DNA of 64,000 bases from Trichoderma breve (taxonomy: Eukaryota > Ascomycota > Sordariomycetes > Hypocreales > Hypocreaceae). The translations under genes were made by a program, and so were the position numbers. Below are positions 19,328 through 31,035 of this stretch, one piece after another; within the stretch, counting starts at the first letter, position 1, and every line of letters starts with the position of its first letter. The notes below the pieces were generated by a model. That model saw only the letters and a program-made list of their open reading frames with translations, did not search any database and was not told the DNA's origin. The stretch spans positions 2,914,001 through 2,978,000 of the forward strand of contig NC_079236.1 in the NCBI RefSeq assembly GCF_028502605.1, in the 5' to 3' direction.

Positions 19328-19808
19328 ATGTCTGACGGAGTCACCAACCCTCACGGCGAGGATTCCTTTGCTGAGAGCAAGGGCAAGGGAAAGGCTGTTC
19401 AGGACGAAGTTCCTCACGACACCGCCATGGATGAGGATGACGATGAGGACGACGATGACGATGAGGATGAGGATGAGGTAAGTTCATATGCCATCCACGC
19501 CCATATAGTGTCTGTCCGCAGTACCAAGTAGCTAATAACGGTCACGGTAGAATGCTGAGCCAGGTACATTTGCATCATAAGCTACTATTTCCCCAACAGA
19601 GCTATGGACCATCTAACCACTTTGAGCAGAAGAGGACGGCTTGGAAGAAATTGACCTGAACAACATTGTCGAGGGTGGACGCCGCACTCGCGGTGCCCAG
19701 ATTGACTACGCCAGGGCCGCTGAGCAGACCCCCATGGAGGACGACGACGAGGATGAGGATGACGAGGACTTCCAGCCCGCCCACGAGGACACCGAGATGG
19801 ACGGTTAA
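19328..19808 (+). CDS. CHZ1: Histone H2A.Z-specific chaperone Chz1 (113 aa)
   Basis: Three exons: 19328-19477, a 13-nt exon at 19551-19563 (encoding NAEP) and 19630-19808. Phases close exactly to 342 nt. The N-terminus is MSDGVTNPHGEDSF. A long acidic run (DEDDDEDDDDDEDEDE) follows. The Chz motif is EEDGLEEIDLNNIVEGGRRTRG followed by QIDYARAAEQ. The C-terminus is acidic again. In yeast Chz1 carries H2A.Z-H2B dimers for SWR1-dependent exchange; the conserved GRRTRG segment is the family hallmark. The length is typical of fungal homologues. The microexon is inferred from frame and splice sites (GTAAGT, GTACAT donors; GGTAG, GCAG acceptors). Confidence 0.85.
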
Positions 19809-20637
19809 GCAAGTGCACCCCTTTGGCTTCCGATGCCATTGGATGACTGACAAGTCTATGATGTTAATGTTTATGGGTTCACCAAGGTTAAAAGCTCGGG
19901 TGATTGGGAGGGGAGCTGGGCATCTATCGAGGGGGATCCCAGTATCTTAGCCGATGGGTCATGTAACGACAAAAAGGTTCTCTGTTTGCTATTTAGCTAG
20001 GCGTTAGTTGCCACCCTGTGTTGGGGGAAGAACAGAGACGATGAAAATTGCACACGCCGCCATTGAGGCCGTACACGTACTGGCTGCCCGCATCGTGTTC
20101 TTGGAGCCTTGCTGTGTGTCCCGCCATTCCCCACACTGAGTGAATGGCCCACCAGTGGTTAAGCTTCACCGTTCGTTGCTAGGGACTCACGCATACCCTA
20201 GACAGATGCAGCTGAGTACCGTAGACCTGGGTTTACTATCTTATATCGAGAGTACAGCCTCCAGACAAGCAGATATCTCGTAGAGATTCAATCACTACTG
20301 TGTATCGGAATTTGGATCATCTATCGGAATGCCTATTATTTGCACAATGATCCCCGTCCAAGAACAAGCCACAGCAGCGCTGGTTGGCTTTAGCCGCCAC
20401 AATGGCCGGGTACGTACTCCCCTTAACCTCCAAAAAAGTTGCTAACGCCACTCTTAACAGATTATGGTCAAGACCACCTAAGCCATAAAACTGCTACATG
20501 GAATATTCCAACTTCCTCCAAGGGGCATTTTCTTCTCGACAATAAAACGCCTTCTTCGTTCTCTTCATACAACACCCCTTTTAATTCGTCGGCTTCTTTG
20601 TTTTTATAGTGTGGTTCTTTCTTATTCCATTTTCATC
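19809..20637. other. Intergenic between CHZ1 and BET1
   Basis: No supported gene. Pyrimidine-rich sequence near 20500-20637 is the likely BET1 promoter and leader. Confidence 0.45.
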
Positions 20638-21456
20638 ATGTCGCAAAGGTGAGTGACCTCAGATTCAACCTACCCTATTCGACGATTCCCGCCGCAGAGG
20701 CAACATTCGACGATGCACGCGCTCGACGATTCCCACGTCGCGCCGTCATCCTGGGAGGCAATCCACGATGCAAGAGCACACGGCTAACCACTCTACAACC
20801 GCAACACAGATTCGGAGCCTCGTCACTTCACCAGCGCGACTCCCGCAGCATGCTCTTTGCGGGATACAACGGCGGCGATCAGTCACAGCGAACGAGACCC
20901 AGTCCGTCTCCCTCGCCCAACGCCGGCGTAGGAGGAGGCTACGGATACAGCAGCTATGGGGGATACTCTCCTTCAATGGGCAATGGCTACGGCGACGCCG
21001 GGTCGCCCTCTAACTCGTACCGAACTGCGACGCCCAACAAGAAGGGGCAGTACAGCGACGCGGTGCTGAACGAGCTGGAGAGCCAAAACGACGAGCAGGT
21101 TTCGGGCATCTTGGGAAAAGTCAGGGTCCTCAAAGACGTAAGTTCGGCGTATCCTTCGCGTATCCCCCCTTACCTGGTCGCGAAAGGGAAGGGAGACAAA
21201 CAGGGGATACACAAAGGTCAAGGCTAACTCGGAGCGCGCGCAAATACAGATGACGGCTGCCATCGGCGACGAAATTCGCGAATCCACCGCCCTCGCCGAG
21301 AAGATGAACGACACCTTTGACTCGACGCGCATGCGCCTCCGCGGCACCATGAACCGCATGCTCATCATGGCCCAGCGCAGCGGCGTCAGCTGGAAGTGGT
21401 GGCTGCTCTTCTTCTTTGCCGTCGCCATGCTCTTCATATACGTCTGGCTGTTCTAA
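20638..21456 (+). CDS. BET1: Bet1-family SNARE (181 aa)
   Basis: Exons 20638-20648 (only ATG TCG CAA AG), 20810-21137 and 21250-21456, total 546 nt, all in phase. The protein is MSQRFGASSLHQRDSRSMLF, then a Gly/Ser/Tyr-rich spacer. The SNARE helix runs from YSDAVLNELESQNDEQVSGI through GKVRVLKDMTAAIGDEIRES to MNDTFDSTRMRLRGTMNRM. A single C-terminal membrane anchor, WWLLFFFAVAMLFIYVWLF, follows. In the family Bet1 pairs with Sed5, Bos1 and Sec22 or Ykt6 in ER-Golgi vesicle fusion. The start is on an 11-nt first exon; starting inside exon 2 would lose the conserved RFG N-terminus. Confidence 0.88.
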
Positions 21457-22132
21457 GAGAATTTCCCGAGGGACGGCTTAACCTATTGTCTTTTTTATCC
21501 GGCCTTTCACGAAGAGATACGATAAAATGATGTTGATCTTTTCTTTCTGTTCGCTACGATGTATATTTCTTCATCATCCGGCTTTTTGGTTTTTCTCGGA
21601 CTTTTCCGAGTTCTCTCTTTGCTATAACGACCGATGATTCTTGGCTGGTGGCTGCGGCGGAAACCATACGCGCTTTCGCTTCTTCGCTCTCGGCCAAAAA
21701 TATTTGTACAAGATGCATCTTGGGCTGGCGTTTGTGGTGTTTGTTGTTCCTCCATCTTCTCCCCCCCAAATGGATACGTGGGTTGCCCAACTAAGGGGAA
21801 GAGAGGAAGAGGAGCTTGTCTTTGGCTGTGAAATAAAAGCGAGTGGTTGTTTTGTGTTTTACTTTTGATACAGGCTAAGGCTATTTATATAAATGTTTTA
21901 ATATCATTATCAGGCTAACTACTAGCTGTTAATCTTCACATCTTGATCCGTCCTTTCATCAACGAACACACTACTTCAGCCATTTGCATTCTCTCTATGT
22001 GATATCAAAGGCATTATGCCACCAGTCTTCGTATACAGGCTGGTGCTTCATCTATTTCGTCCTTGAGAAAGGCTCTCTAAAAACGGGGGGTATCTAAGCT
22101 ATGTTTCCTCTCCACACAACACCAAAAAACAC
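21457..22132. other. Convergent 3' regions of BET1 and the Apc15-like gene
   Basis: AT-rich 3' flanking sequence. No gene seen; the small frames here have no start context or known similarity. Confidence 0.5.
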
Positions 22133-23349
22133 CTACTTCCTCTGACCTGGCCTTCTCCTCATCATCACCGCAGGGCTACTTTCCATCATCATGATGCTGC
22201 TCTCGTCCTGCGACAGCAATGCACTCAGATCGATGCTTGGGCGGGGACCCGTGCGGAAGCCCGAATGGCGCGGCAACGTGGGGGACGCAGGGGCTGCGAG
22301 GGGTGTAGCGCGCGCCGGCATGAAGCTGAGGTCGTGTGTGTCGGTGGTATCACCTTCACCTTCTTCATCCTCGTCTACATTCACGTCCACATCTTCGTCT
22401 TCATAGCTCTGTCGCTCTCCAACCCGGGTGATGCTGCTGATATCAGCCTCAGAGTCGGTGTGCTCGTACCCGCCGTCCTCAGCCTCGGGGATATCCTCAT
22501 CGAGATCGGCATCCATGTCACCTGCCATGCCATCGTCCAGGTTCCCATCGTAGCCAAAGTCATCCTCATCGAGTATCTGTTCTCGATCCTCGTCTTCCAA
22601 TTCTTCACCATCGCCGTATACGCTGCCATCCGCTTCCGGGTCACCGCGGATAAGGGCTTCCCGGAACGCATCGTCCGTCATTCTCATTCGGGCATGCTCC
22701 AATGCCTCTCGTAGAGCTTGGTCATCTGCCTCTGCTTCTCTTACTGCCTCTTCGTCATCATCATCTTCTTCATTCTCCTCGTCTTCGTTTTCATCATCCT
22801 CGCTATCGTCGCTGCTTGGATCAAAGCCGTCGTCTGCATCTGGAATTTCGTCATCTAGATCTTGTGCCCCATCGAGCTGTACGTCATCCATCATGCCGTC
22901 ATCCATCGTGCCACCACCCTCGGCTTCCGCCAGCTCCTGAGCAAGTTGCTCTCGTCGCATAGCTTCCTGGTGCTCTTCTTGTTCACGCTTCTCCTCCCGC
23001 ATCTGGTGCAAGGTCTTAGGTACTCCAGGAGGTTTTAGCCAAGTGCTGCCAAAGTTCTGCACATTCATTCGGCGTCGCTGCATCTTATGCTCATCTGCGG
23101 CAAGGCGCGCAAGCTGCGTTCGCTCCAGCATCTGCCCGCGCTGGCGCGAATGCGTCGGTCCATGGTGGCCATTATTCGGATCTGCATGTAGGCTATCGAC
23201 AGGGCCTGGGGGGATGAAGGGATTCCTAGAAGACGAGTACCACAGAGTGTGCGACTAAATCCCGAGTCAGCTAGTGGCTTTTGAGCATGGCTAATAGTCA
23301 AAGGCATTCTTACATCTCGCGGCGTAAAATCTGGGAGTGTCGCAAACAT
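22133..23349 (-). CDS. Apc15/Mnd2-like anaphase-promoting complex subunit (385 aa)
   Basis: Minus strand, exons 23349-23314 (MFATLPDFTPRD) and 23254-22133, with a 59-nt intron (donor GTAAGA, branch GCTGAC, acceptor TTTAG). The spliced N-terminus reads on to SHTLWYSSSRNPFIPPGPVD, then an Arg/Gln-rich helix (MLERTQLARLAADEHKMQRR) and NVQNFGSTWLKPPGVPKTL. A coiled coil of EEKREQEEHQEAMRR type and a very long acidic low-complexity region follow. The C-terminus has FRTGPRPSIDLSALLSQDES. The N-terminal block is what I recognise as the Apc15p domain; in yeast Mnd2 restrains APC/C activity in meiosis. Function is inferred from that domain only. Confidence 0.7.
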
Positions 23350-24308
23350 TGGAGAGCATGACCGCGTAGGTCCTGAAGCTGTCAATGTCAATGGTAGAGC
23401 TTGTGATGATGAGGTCTAAGAGGTGTGGGTTATTTGTTGATAAGACGGCTGGGCTGGGGACTGTTATTGGTCCAAGACCCGCACGGCGTTTATGGCGTCT
23501 ATGGCTAGGCGCGCACGATAATCACCGGGCAACCAGCCTATGAGGATGAACTTGACGCTTATTACACAGCGTAAGGAGGGCTAACTTGATTCTCCGTATT
23601 GGAAGCCCTCTGATCTTGAATTCGGTAGCGCTTGTTGAGATGTGTAGGTAAGGTGTAATAATGGATTGATGAAAGGTTTTGGTTATCTATTACAAAGCCG
23701 GGGGCAGGGCTTCTTATATATACGCAATCTACGAGATTCGCTGAGACAAATCAGTCAGGAATACTCTGCAGTCAATAGTGCTATCTAGTGTAAGCTTTCT
23801 ATGGGAGATAGTCAAACCTTACAATGTATCTCGCAGTCCTTTTTGAGTCTTCTTCACCTGTAAAGTAGTGCTTGTTTATACGGGCGCTCTTTGCTTTGTT
23901 TACCGCCAGCTATTTACTAAACAATTGCTCCAAAACTCTCACCGCCGCCATAGTTCAGGTTTACTTCGTAATATACTTTATATCGTCTTGTCCGCTCAAA
24001 GATATAACTTTCTATGTCCTCTTCTCGTAATCAGTGGATGATTCTGGACAAGTCTTATACTTTGCCAATCATGATCTGAGTTTTGCCTTTTCTCTTCCTG
24101 TTTGTTTATATAAATCCCTTCTTCCCACGGAATTTCCTCTCTAGATTCATTCTTCTTCAGACACTCTTCTTCGGAACTCTTACGATAATTCTCTTCGCCT
24201 TCAAACCGTTCAAAACAACATCGATACTCCAACCGCCACCTTTGTCCTTGCTATTACCACTATTATTGATTTTCTTTTTGTTTACCACAACAAATCCCAT
24301 AGACCAAC
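23350..24308. other. Intergenic, AT-rich
   Basis: Contains the promoter of the minus-strand Apc15-like gene and that of the NET-like gene. AT content rises strongly at 23560-24300. No other gene is supported. Confidence 0.45.
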
Positions 24309-25044
24309 ATGGCAGACGCGAGTTCACGACCCTCCATATCTGTGGAAGATTCTTACTCTTCAATGTTCTCTACCCCCGTGGAAGATTCTTATTCTTCAAT
24401 GCCCTCTACCCCTGTGGGGGATGATTCAATGCCTTCCACACCTATGGAGGACTCTTCGATGCCCTTCACATCTATGGAATATTCTTCACGAGCCTCCACA
24501 CCCGAGGAAGATTCAAGATCCTCTACACCTGGAGAAAATTCTTCACGATCCTCCACACCCAAGGAAGATTCTTCAAAAACTCCCGCCCTGCCTGACTCGC
24601 TGATGCGAAGGTATGAGGAATGCCTTGATCGGCAGACCCAGGAGTGCGCCCCAAAGTCCGACCGCATGAAGATTGGCGAGATTCTCGAGGAGCTTGAGGA
24701 GGATAATGATGCGATGTACATCATTGGTCTAGTTCAAATGTATAAGGGCCCAAATGCAAAGATCAAAGATGATTTATATGAAAGTAAGTCTCTAGCCTCT
24801 GCAATGTTTGCCCAAACATCCCGTTTCCTTTGCAACTTATCCAATCCCTATGTTCTTGCTTTCGTCTGAAACTATAATAACTAACTTGTTTGAAGCTGGT
24901 GAATTCGTTTTTGATATAAGCACTTTACCGGATTCGACAATGACGATGATCTGGAAATATCTGGTAAGTTTATTCTAACGAATCAACATTTACACTCAGT
25001 TCTAACTGCGGATTAAAACATAGTCCAGGAGAGGTCTTCTTTGA
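24309..25044 (+). CDS. Small NET-domain-like protein with a Ser/Thr/Pro repeat N-terminus (187 aa)
   Basis: Exons 24309-24783, 24896-24963 and 25024-25044, total 564 nt, phases consistent, donors GTAAGT. Residues 9 to about 92 are a run of degenerate decapeptides of the type SSMPSTPVED and SSRSSTPKED. The C-terminal 90 residues contain MKIGEILEELEEDNDAMYII, GLVQMYKGPNAKIKD and, across the spliced exons, EFVFDISTLPDSTMTMIWKYL. The layout (two helices, then an acidic FDIS-LPD strand and helix) resembles the extraterminal NET domain of BET proteins such as Bdf1, but no bromodomain is present. The short third exon gives SRRGLL and a stop. A nuclear role is inference; I am moderately sure of the gene and less sure of the domain. 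Confidence 0.55.
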
Positions 25045-28000
25045 ATGATAATGCAAACATCTTCCTATTTGTTTGATCATCGCAGGGAGCATCATGAGAA
25101 AATACGCACAGGGATTGATCAATACGACGGAAGCCACGAAATCGACCATGTCTTTTTGATTATTTGTTTATTTATTTGTTGGATTGTTTGTTCTTCAACG
25201 AAAACTACTCGACATCCTCTACTCGACCACTCTCTCGCATATCCTGCACTCAATAATGACTATACTACGACCTCACGTCAAGATGCCAATTTTGCCATTC
25301 AGCATCCCGCATCAAAAGTAATACTAAGTACTAGCTAAACATAGTACCTAGTAGTAGATAGTTCAAGAATTGGATACCTAGCTCTAATAGACATTCACGT
25401 ATTGCCTAATTTATTACCTACCTTGTAGTTAAATGCTTGTAGTAGTAAATAAACGGCTCTCCTTCAAATCCGGTTTCGATGCTCGAACTCGTCGCAGTCG
25501 CTGGGATGCTGAATAAACATTCCCCAAATCACTACCGGTACACATATTTAAGCGCAAATTATTCCGTGCGTCGTCCCTAAAGTGTTTTAACACAATTCGA
25601 CGGATCATTTACGAGCAATGCTATAGAAAGTAACCATTATAATAGGCACATCTAAAGGGATTGGTGTAGCTCATCCACCGTGTTCGCCACAATCGGCAGC
25701 CACCCTCAAGCCATGCAGGGATTGTGGCTGCAAGGCCAAAAGGGGATATCCATCGGAGGCTTTCTGGGATGACTCAGATGTCAATCGAACGATGAGGCAC
25801 AAACAATAAAAAGCTATTCAGGGTCTTTTGTGCGTTCATTCCTCTTGGCACGTTGAGAGACAAAGTGACCAGAGTCAGGGTGGATATCGGGAGTTTTCGG
25901 AATGCCAATGTACCCCCATCCTCATTTTCCCTACTATGGGAAGCTGTAACATGGGGGGTAGTACTCATGCTCCGTCTTCGGTGAGCAACAGCGTATTGAG
26001 CCGCGCGCCCTAGTTGTAACCATCGGGAGTTCGTCTGCAACGTCGTCGGCATAGTACCAAAAACAGGATGTGATATATGGACATAAAGTAGTAAAAGCCG
26101 AGTAATAATCCGTCCGAAAGTGAAGATGCCCTAATACCGGCCGGTTCTCTAAACTCCCCTTTTGTCAGCATACTCAGCGAAATCAGGCACATGTCATCCT
26201 CTCCGTAGAGCTTTGCTTGTGTCCTCCGTAAACGGCTGCACAGAACTGTAAGCGGCAGATATTTCAACCCGGCTGTAAGGGTTGAAGAGCTGATGACAGG
26301 GTTCAACAGCTTCGAGTCGATTCAAGCAGCAGCATGAAGACCGACTTCGGTCGAGTCATCCATCACGTTGGCGTAATGTCGTAGCTGACTTCTTGATGCT
26401 CCGTCTCACGCAGCGCTTCCGTTGCCGAGAGGCTTCTCCCTGTTGGTATTTATAAGATTCTACTACGAGGCCCGAGGCCCTCACCAATCTGTGATGCATT
26501 CACCAGTGATCTGGAACAAGGCCACGCCACACACCCCCCCGGCCCCGCCATCTGGCTCGGGAAAATAGGCCCTGGTTAATTAGGAGTCGACTGCGGAAGG
26601 AATAGGCGCCGTTGTATTTTATCCTGACAAGAAGCATAATGCATGTACATACGGAGTGGATTTTGGTGTGGTTAAATTAGGACGTTCCAAATTGCCAGAA
26701 ATACAACAAATATTGCCTCAGATGGAAACGGCTCATTTGTTTGGGCTGGTAGGTAACCATGAGGCGAAAGATGGCGCACCCTGTGGCCGTTAGTCTGTGT
26801 GTTTGCTCAAAAGTATTTGTACCCTTTCTTGTCTTGGAGCTGTACGTCGTTGAAGTCGCAGTACAGTCCTATCATGAAGACGTAATTTCTGTGTGAACTC
26901 TGTAAGGGCACGGCTGGTAGCATCTTTGGGGTACCTGCTCGTAACGAGTACGTGCAAGTAGCAGGGCCATCACCTCATTTCGGATGTCACCATGCCTTGT
27001 GTGAGTGCAACCATGGACCATGGAGGACCCTCAAAACGAGACCATCTGCCTTTGTGGCGAGATGGCTCGTATCAGCGCCAGGTAGCCCCAGGCTATTTAC
27101 TGCCGCTATCTGTAGCGTTGAAGGTTCGGGCGACGGGCCGGCAATCTTGGTTGGCCTGAGATAAGGACAAGTAGCCAGTGGCCGGGATGCTGATTGGCTG
27201 CAGGCGCCAGTTTTATGATGTCGATTTTTTGACTGAGCAACACCGAAGTACCACCACGCGCAGATGGGCCGAGGAGGTACGGATACGTTGTGTCCCTTAT
27301 AAACAGGCAATAATGGATCAAAGGGGGGGTGCATCGCAAAAGTAGGGTCACCAGAAATCGTGTCTCTCCTCTTCGTGCATGCTGCGGGTGTCGGGGCCTT
27401 GTGCGTTATTGGCCGAAGAGGTTTCCTAGAACGAGTCTTGTTCGAGATGGGTGCTCTCCCGTTTCGTCTCGTCGCTGTGAATACTACAAGCATGGCGCCG
27501 CTGGCGCGGGCAAAATCCATAAAAGCAATCTGCGGCCCAGCACCCCCGGCTGCTGTCTGCATCGTCCGCGCATGCCCAACCCCGGTTCTGCATCCTCATC
27601 TTGTCCATCTTGCAGCTGGACACTGCAACCGACCTTTCTGTTTAGGCATGTCGAGCAACAGTGAGTGGCCATGGCACGTGTGGCTATGACGAGGACAAGC
27701 AACACAGGCTGGTCGCCCATGTGCCAGGTCGCGAGGGCTGCCGTGTCTCCGAGATTGTGTACGGCTGTATCTCATTGTCCCTTGTTACAGTAGTCTCGCA
27801 ATGGCGCCCTTTGGATAAAACAAAACGGCGCTGAATTCGATTTCTCTGTCACCTTGGCTCCGGCTCTCCAGACGCCAAATGGCTTGGTGGCATTTTAGGG
27901 TCCCCCTGTCCTTCAAGAGCATGCCTCGCTGGCGTCGAAGCTTGAGCGCGACATCGGCCACGCAGGGGTCAGGATTTGGAAAAGGCTGGTCTTGATTGGC

Positions 28001-29530
28001 AGCTATGCTAAGCTCCAAGCCGTCAGCCACAGATCCTCGTGTGCATCGGTCGCAGGGCCTACCTGGTGTGTAGGGATAATCCTTGCACAATAGCAGAGAT
28101 GCTGTGGGGTTTGAAGGGATACCCTGCCGCATTCGGGCATTATTAGCTCCCAGATTTCTCTTACACAAAGCGTGTTGCAAACCGAATTTCTCTCGACGAC
28201 TGGATAAGCCTGTCTCTAGTCATCGAGATAGGCTGAGATGAGCGTCAGCCGCCTGGAGCCAACCAGAGGGCTGGGAATTAGTCGTAGCATATTACTGTGA
28301 CAGCAGGCGATGAGGCGAAAATAAAGGAGGGGCATCTGCATGAGGTGGACAAGGCCGGCGGTTGCAAGAAGAAGCGACGGAATTGGAAAGCTGCTTGGCG
28401 CAGCTGAATTGTTGCTCGCAGCCATTGCCGACTAGAGAACTGACGGAAATTGCCATCCATGCGGCCATGTTGTCCTCAACGCCGTGCGCTCCGCCAGACG
28501 AAAATTTTCAGTTTCTTGCAGGTAATATGAGGGTAATGTGAATACAGCTGCGAGTTTCCTGGGGGTAATGGGAAGGTTTTATGGGGGTAATAATATCGTT
28601 TTTGAGGGTAATCGATAGCCTAATTGGGAAAGTCTGGATAAGTCAGCGATGTTGCCTGAGGCCCATTACGTACAGCGCTCTGGCACAGGCCCGCGAGAGC
28701 TTCATCTAATTCCGACTACACGCCTTTTGGTCGGAGAGGACCGGGTCTGAGAAATGAAACAGATGATGAGCAATTGACTCGCTGCTACAACCGAGGGCCA
28801 TCTCCCTCTTGCAGAGGTGGGAGGGATGACGTGCCTTGCCGGAGATCCATCTGATGCGTGCCTCGTCAACCAACAACGGCAATACTCGTACAAACCTCCA
28901 TGCCTGCGCTTGAACTACTGGTTTAGTATGGAAAAGTAAGGCCTCATCCAGGCAGAGCCCATGTCAGGACCCCGAGACTAGTGCGGCGTCTTCCTGTTCA
29001 AGACAGCTTGGAACTGACATCAGTGAGACGAGAATTGCAGGCTGGACGGGGCCTTTGCCTCCGCGCATCGGCGCCGCACATGTACGACGACGAATGAAAC
29101 CCCCCATCCCGCGTCCCCATACTTTGCAAGTTGAGATTCGACGAAACATATACGGAAATTGCCTTTGGCACACCCCCCGGAGCTTGCGGTGTTTTCTGAC
29201 ATGTGCTTCAGGCTGGGGCCATCAACGGAGGGGCAGATCGGTCCGCAGGAAATGCCTGGGAGTTCGTCTCTAGCCTGGAGGCGTTGCACCAGTCAGAGCG
29301 CCGCATTTCAGGCGTTTGGTGTTGCGCCATGCTCAACGCCCCCCACTGTCGGTTGCAACTTTAGACCAGTATCCTGGTAAAGTTGCGAGCCAGTGGACTT
29401 TTTTTTCTTTTCGTGGCCGACACTCTCTGCTCGGACCACTTTCTCGAGAGATCCATGGCTTGGCAGAGACCTGCGCTTGAAGAGATGCTCTCTGATGGGG
29501 GCACGCCGGGCAACTGGAGACGGACGGGCG
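25045..29530. other. Large gene-poor interval (4.5 kb)
   Basis: No frame in this interval has both a plausible start and recognisable protein features. The longest (27562-26987 on the minus strand, 191 codons) has low-complexity Arg/Pro/Ala content, overlaps open frames on the other strand and has no family resemblance. A cluster of GGGTAAT words lies at about 28525-28610. It may hold non-coding transcripts or distal regulatory DNA. Confidence 0.45.
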
Positions 29531-29540
29531 CCTCCATCTC

Positions 29541-29550
29541 TATAATAAAA
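29541..29550 (+). promoter_or_regulatory. Candidate core promoter (TATA box)
   Basis: TATAATAAAA followed by about 90 bp of CT-rich sequence, typical of a fungal transcription start region. A strong GTAAGT donor occurs at 29703. No large ORF follows, so the transcript could be non-coding or encode a short peptide. Confidence 0.35.
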
Positions 29551-29842
29551 GCTGTCCTCTGCCCTCCCTCCCCCTCCAGCTCTGCTTCACTTTTTCTCCC
29601 TCTTTTTACTTTTACTCCCTCTTGCTACTCCCCTTCGTGGCTTCTTGTTCATATACTAGAGCGCAAAGCGCCTCCTTGATACCAAAAGAACATCATAAGC
29701 CTGTAAGTCATTCGAAGCTGACGGTTCTCACTCCCCTTCTCCCGCAAAATGATTTCGACCTGCCCCCAATTCCCGTTCCTTAGCCTCCTTACCCCAAAAG
29801 CAAGTGCGTGCGAAAAGCCAGAAACACACGGGATTCATATGG

Positions 29843-29929
29843 ATGTCTGCCGGTGCCAACTCTATTTTCGAGATGGGGGAATCGAAAAGTCGCCGAGGTT
29901 ATCAGGATTCTGGCGGCTTCCGCGGATAG
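29843..29929 (+). other. Candidate 28-codon ORF downstream of the TATA box
   Basis: ATG 29843 opens MSAGANSIFEMGESKSRRGY and ends with SGGFRG and a stop: hydrophilic, glycine- and charge-rich. It lies in the right place to be the first ATG after a spliced 5' leader, but such short frames occur by chance. Very tentative. Confidence 0.12.
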
Positions 29930-31035
29930 CTCATAACCAACTTGCCACCTCCCACGATGATAGGCGCTGCTTGAACTCAATTGAGATCGAAGGCCACGAC
30001 TGCCGAAGAGAGGAGAAAAAAAGCTGTGGAATGGGAGTTTGGACGATCTGAGGCAATTTGAGGGGGCAAATATGCTCTCGTCCGTTGGCTCTTGTTACGC
30101 TCGTCCAGCTCTCGCCTTTCCCCGCGCTTGAAACTCTCTCATGGCTCAGTCTAAGCCTGGCGAAAATATGCTCCGTATGATGCCGCAAAGTGCAATATTA
30201 TGCAATACTCTTTCCTTGTACGCTCAAAGCACAGATGAAGGGGGGAACTGCAATATTGTCACCAGCTGCGCCAATTCGCCTCTCTCTGCCGATGACGGCG
30301 ACGTGCAGCAATAATTGCTGTCGAGTGCAAGGGCTCTTAGACCGGCCAAAGACTCGGGCGCCAAGCGGACGCAAATGGCCTGTTTTTGTGGGCATGAGGG
30401 GCATCGTGGGGGAAATTCCCGACCACGAGCGTCATCGTCTCACATGCTGTTGGGCGCGCAAACGCTTAAAAATTGGAATTGGCAATGGAGGGCCTTCCGC
30501 TGGGGCTTAGGGCTGCGAGTGCTAAGTCACAGTGAGACAAGCCCCCCCTGCAGCATCCAGCTAGGGCCCCCACCCGCTGTTACCGGCTCTCGCCTCAGCG
30601 TTTGCAGCCCTGCCTCGTGCGACAAGCTTCCCGTCTAGTCTGGTCTTTTTTGGCTGGTGTGCACCTCATCGAGTGATGACAGTTCGGCAGCGGCGGAGAC
30701 AGTCTGTCACTATCTTGGACCTTCCAACTCGACTCGTCTGATATTCTTTCCATCCCTAATTTCCCCGCACGCACATGCTTATTTTTCGCTTCTTCTATTA
30801 CGCGGTCATCTCTCAGTTTCTTTCTTCATCCCCGCCGATAGCTTGTGCAGATCATCCAGATATTGACTGAATCCCTTATCTAGGTCTGTGTTGAGCGCAG
30901 ATATAATCTTCTGTCGTCACTACAGCTACGATTCGATAGCCGCGGCATAGCTTCTGCCAAATTGCGAACGCTTTTGCCTACGGACTCTCCTTCAATCGTA
31001 CCAGACCAACAATTATCAACGGATCCTCGCCTAGC
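29930..31035. other. GLT1 upstream region
   Basis: No gene supported. The last 300 bp are CT-rich and probably form the GLT1 promoter and leader. Confidence 0.5.

Noticed and set aside
22191..22962. Plus-strand ORFs opposite the Apc15-like gene
   Set aside because: Shadows of the acidic repeat region, composed of Ser/Leu/His-rich mirror codons.
26987..27689. Overlapping ORFs of 191 codons (minus) and 109-111 codons (plus)
   Set aside because: No recognisable features, mutual overlap and unremarkable codon use; most likely chance in a GC-richer stretch.
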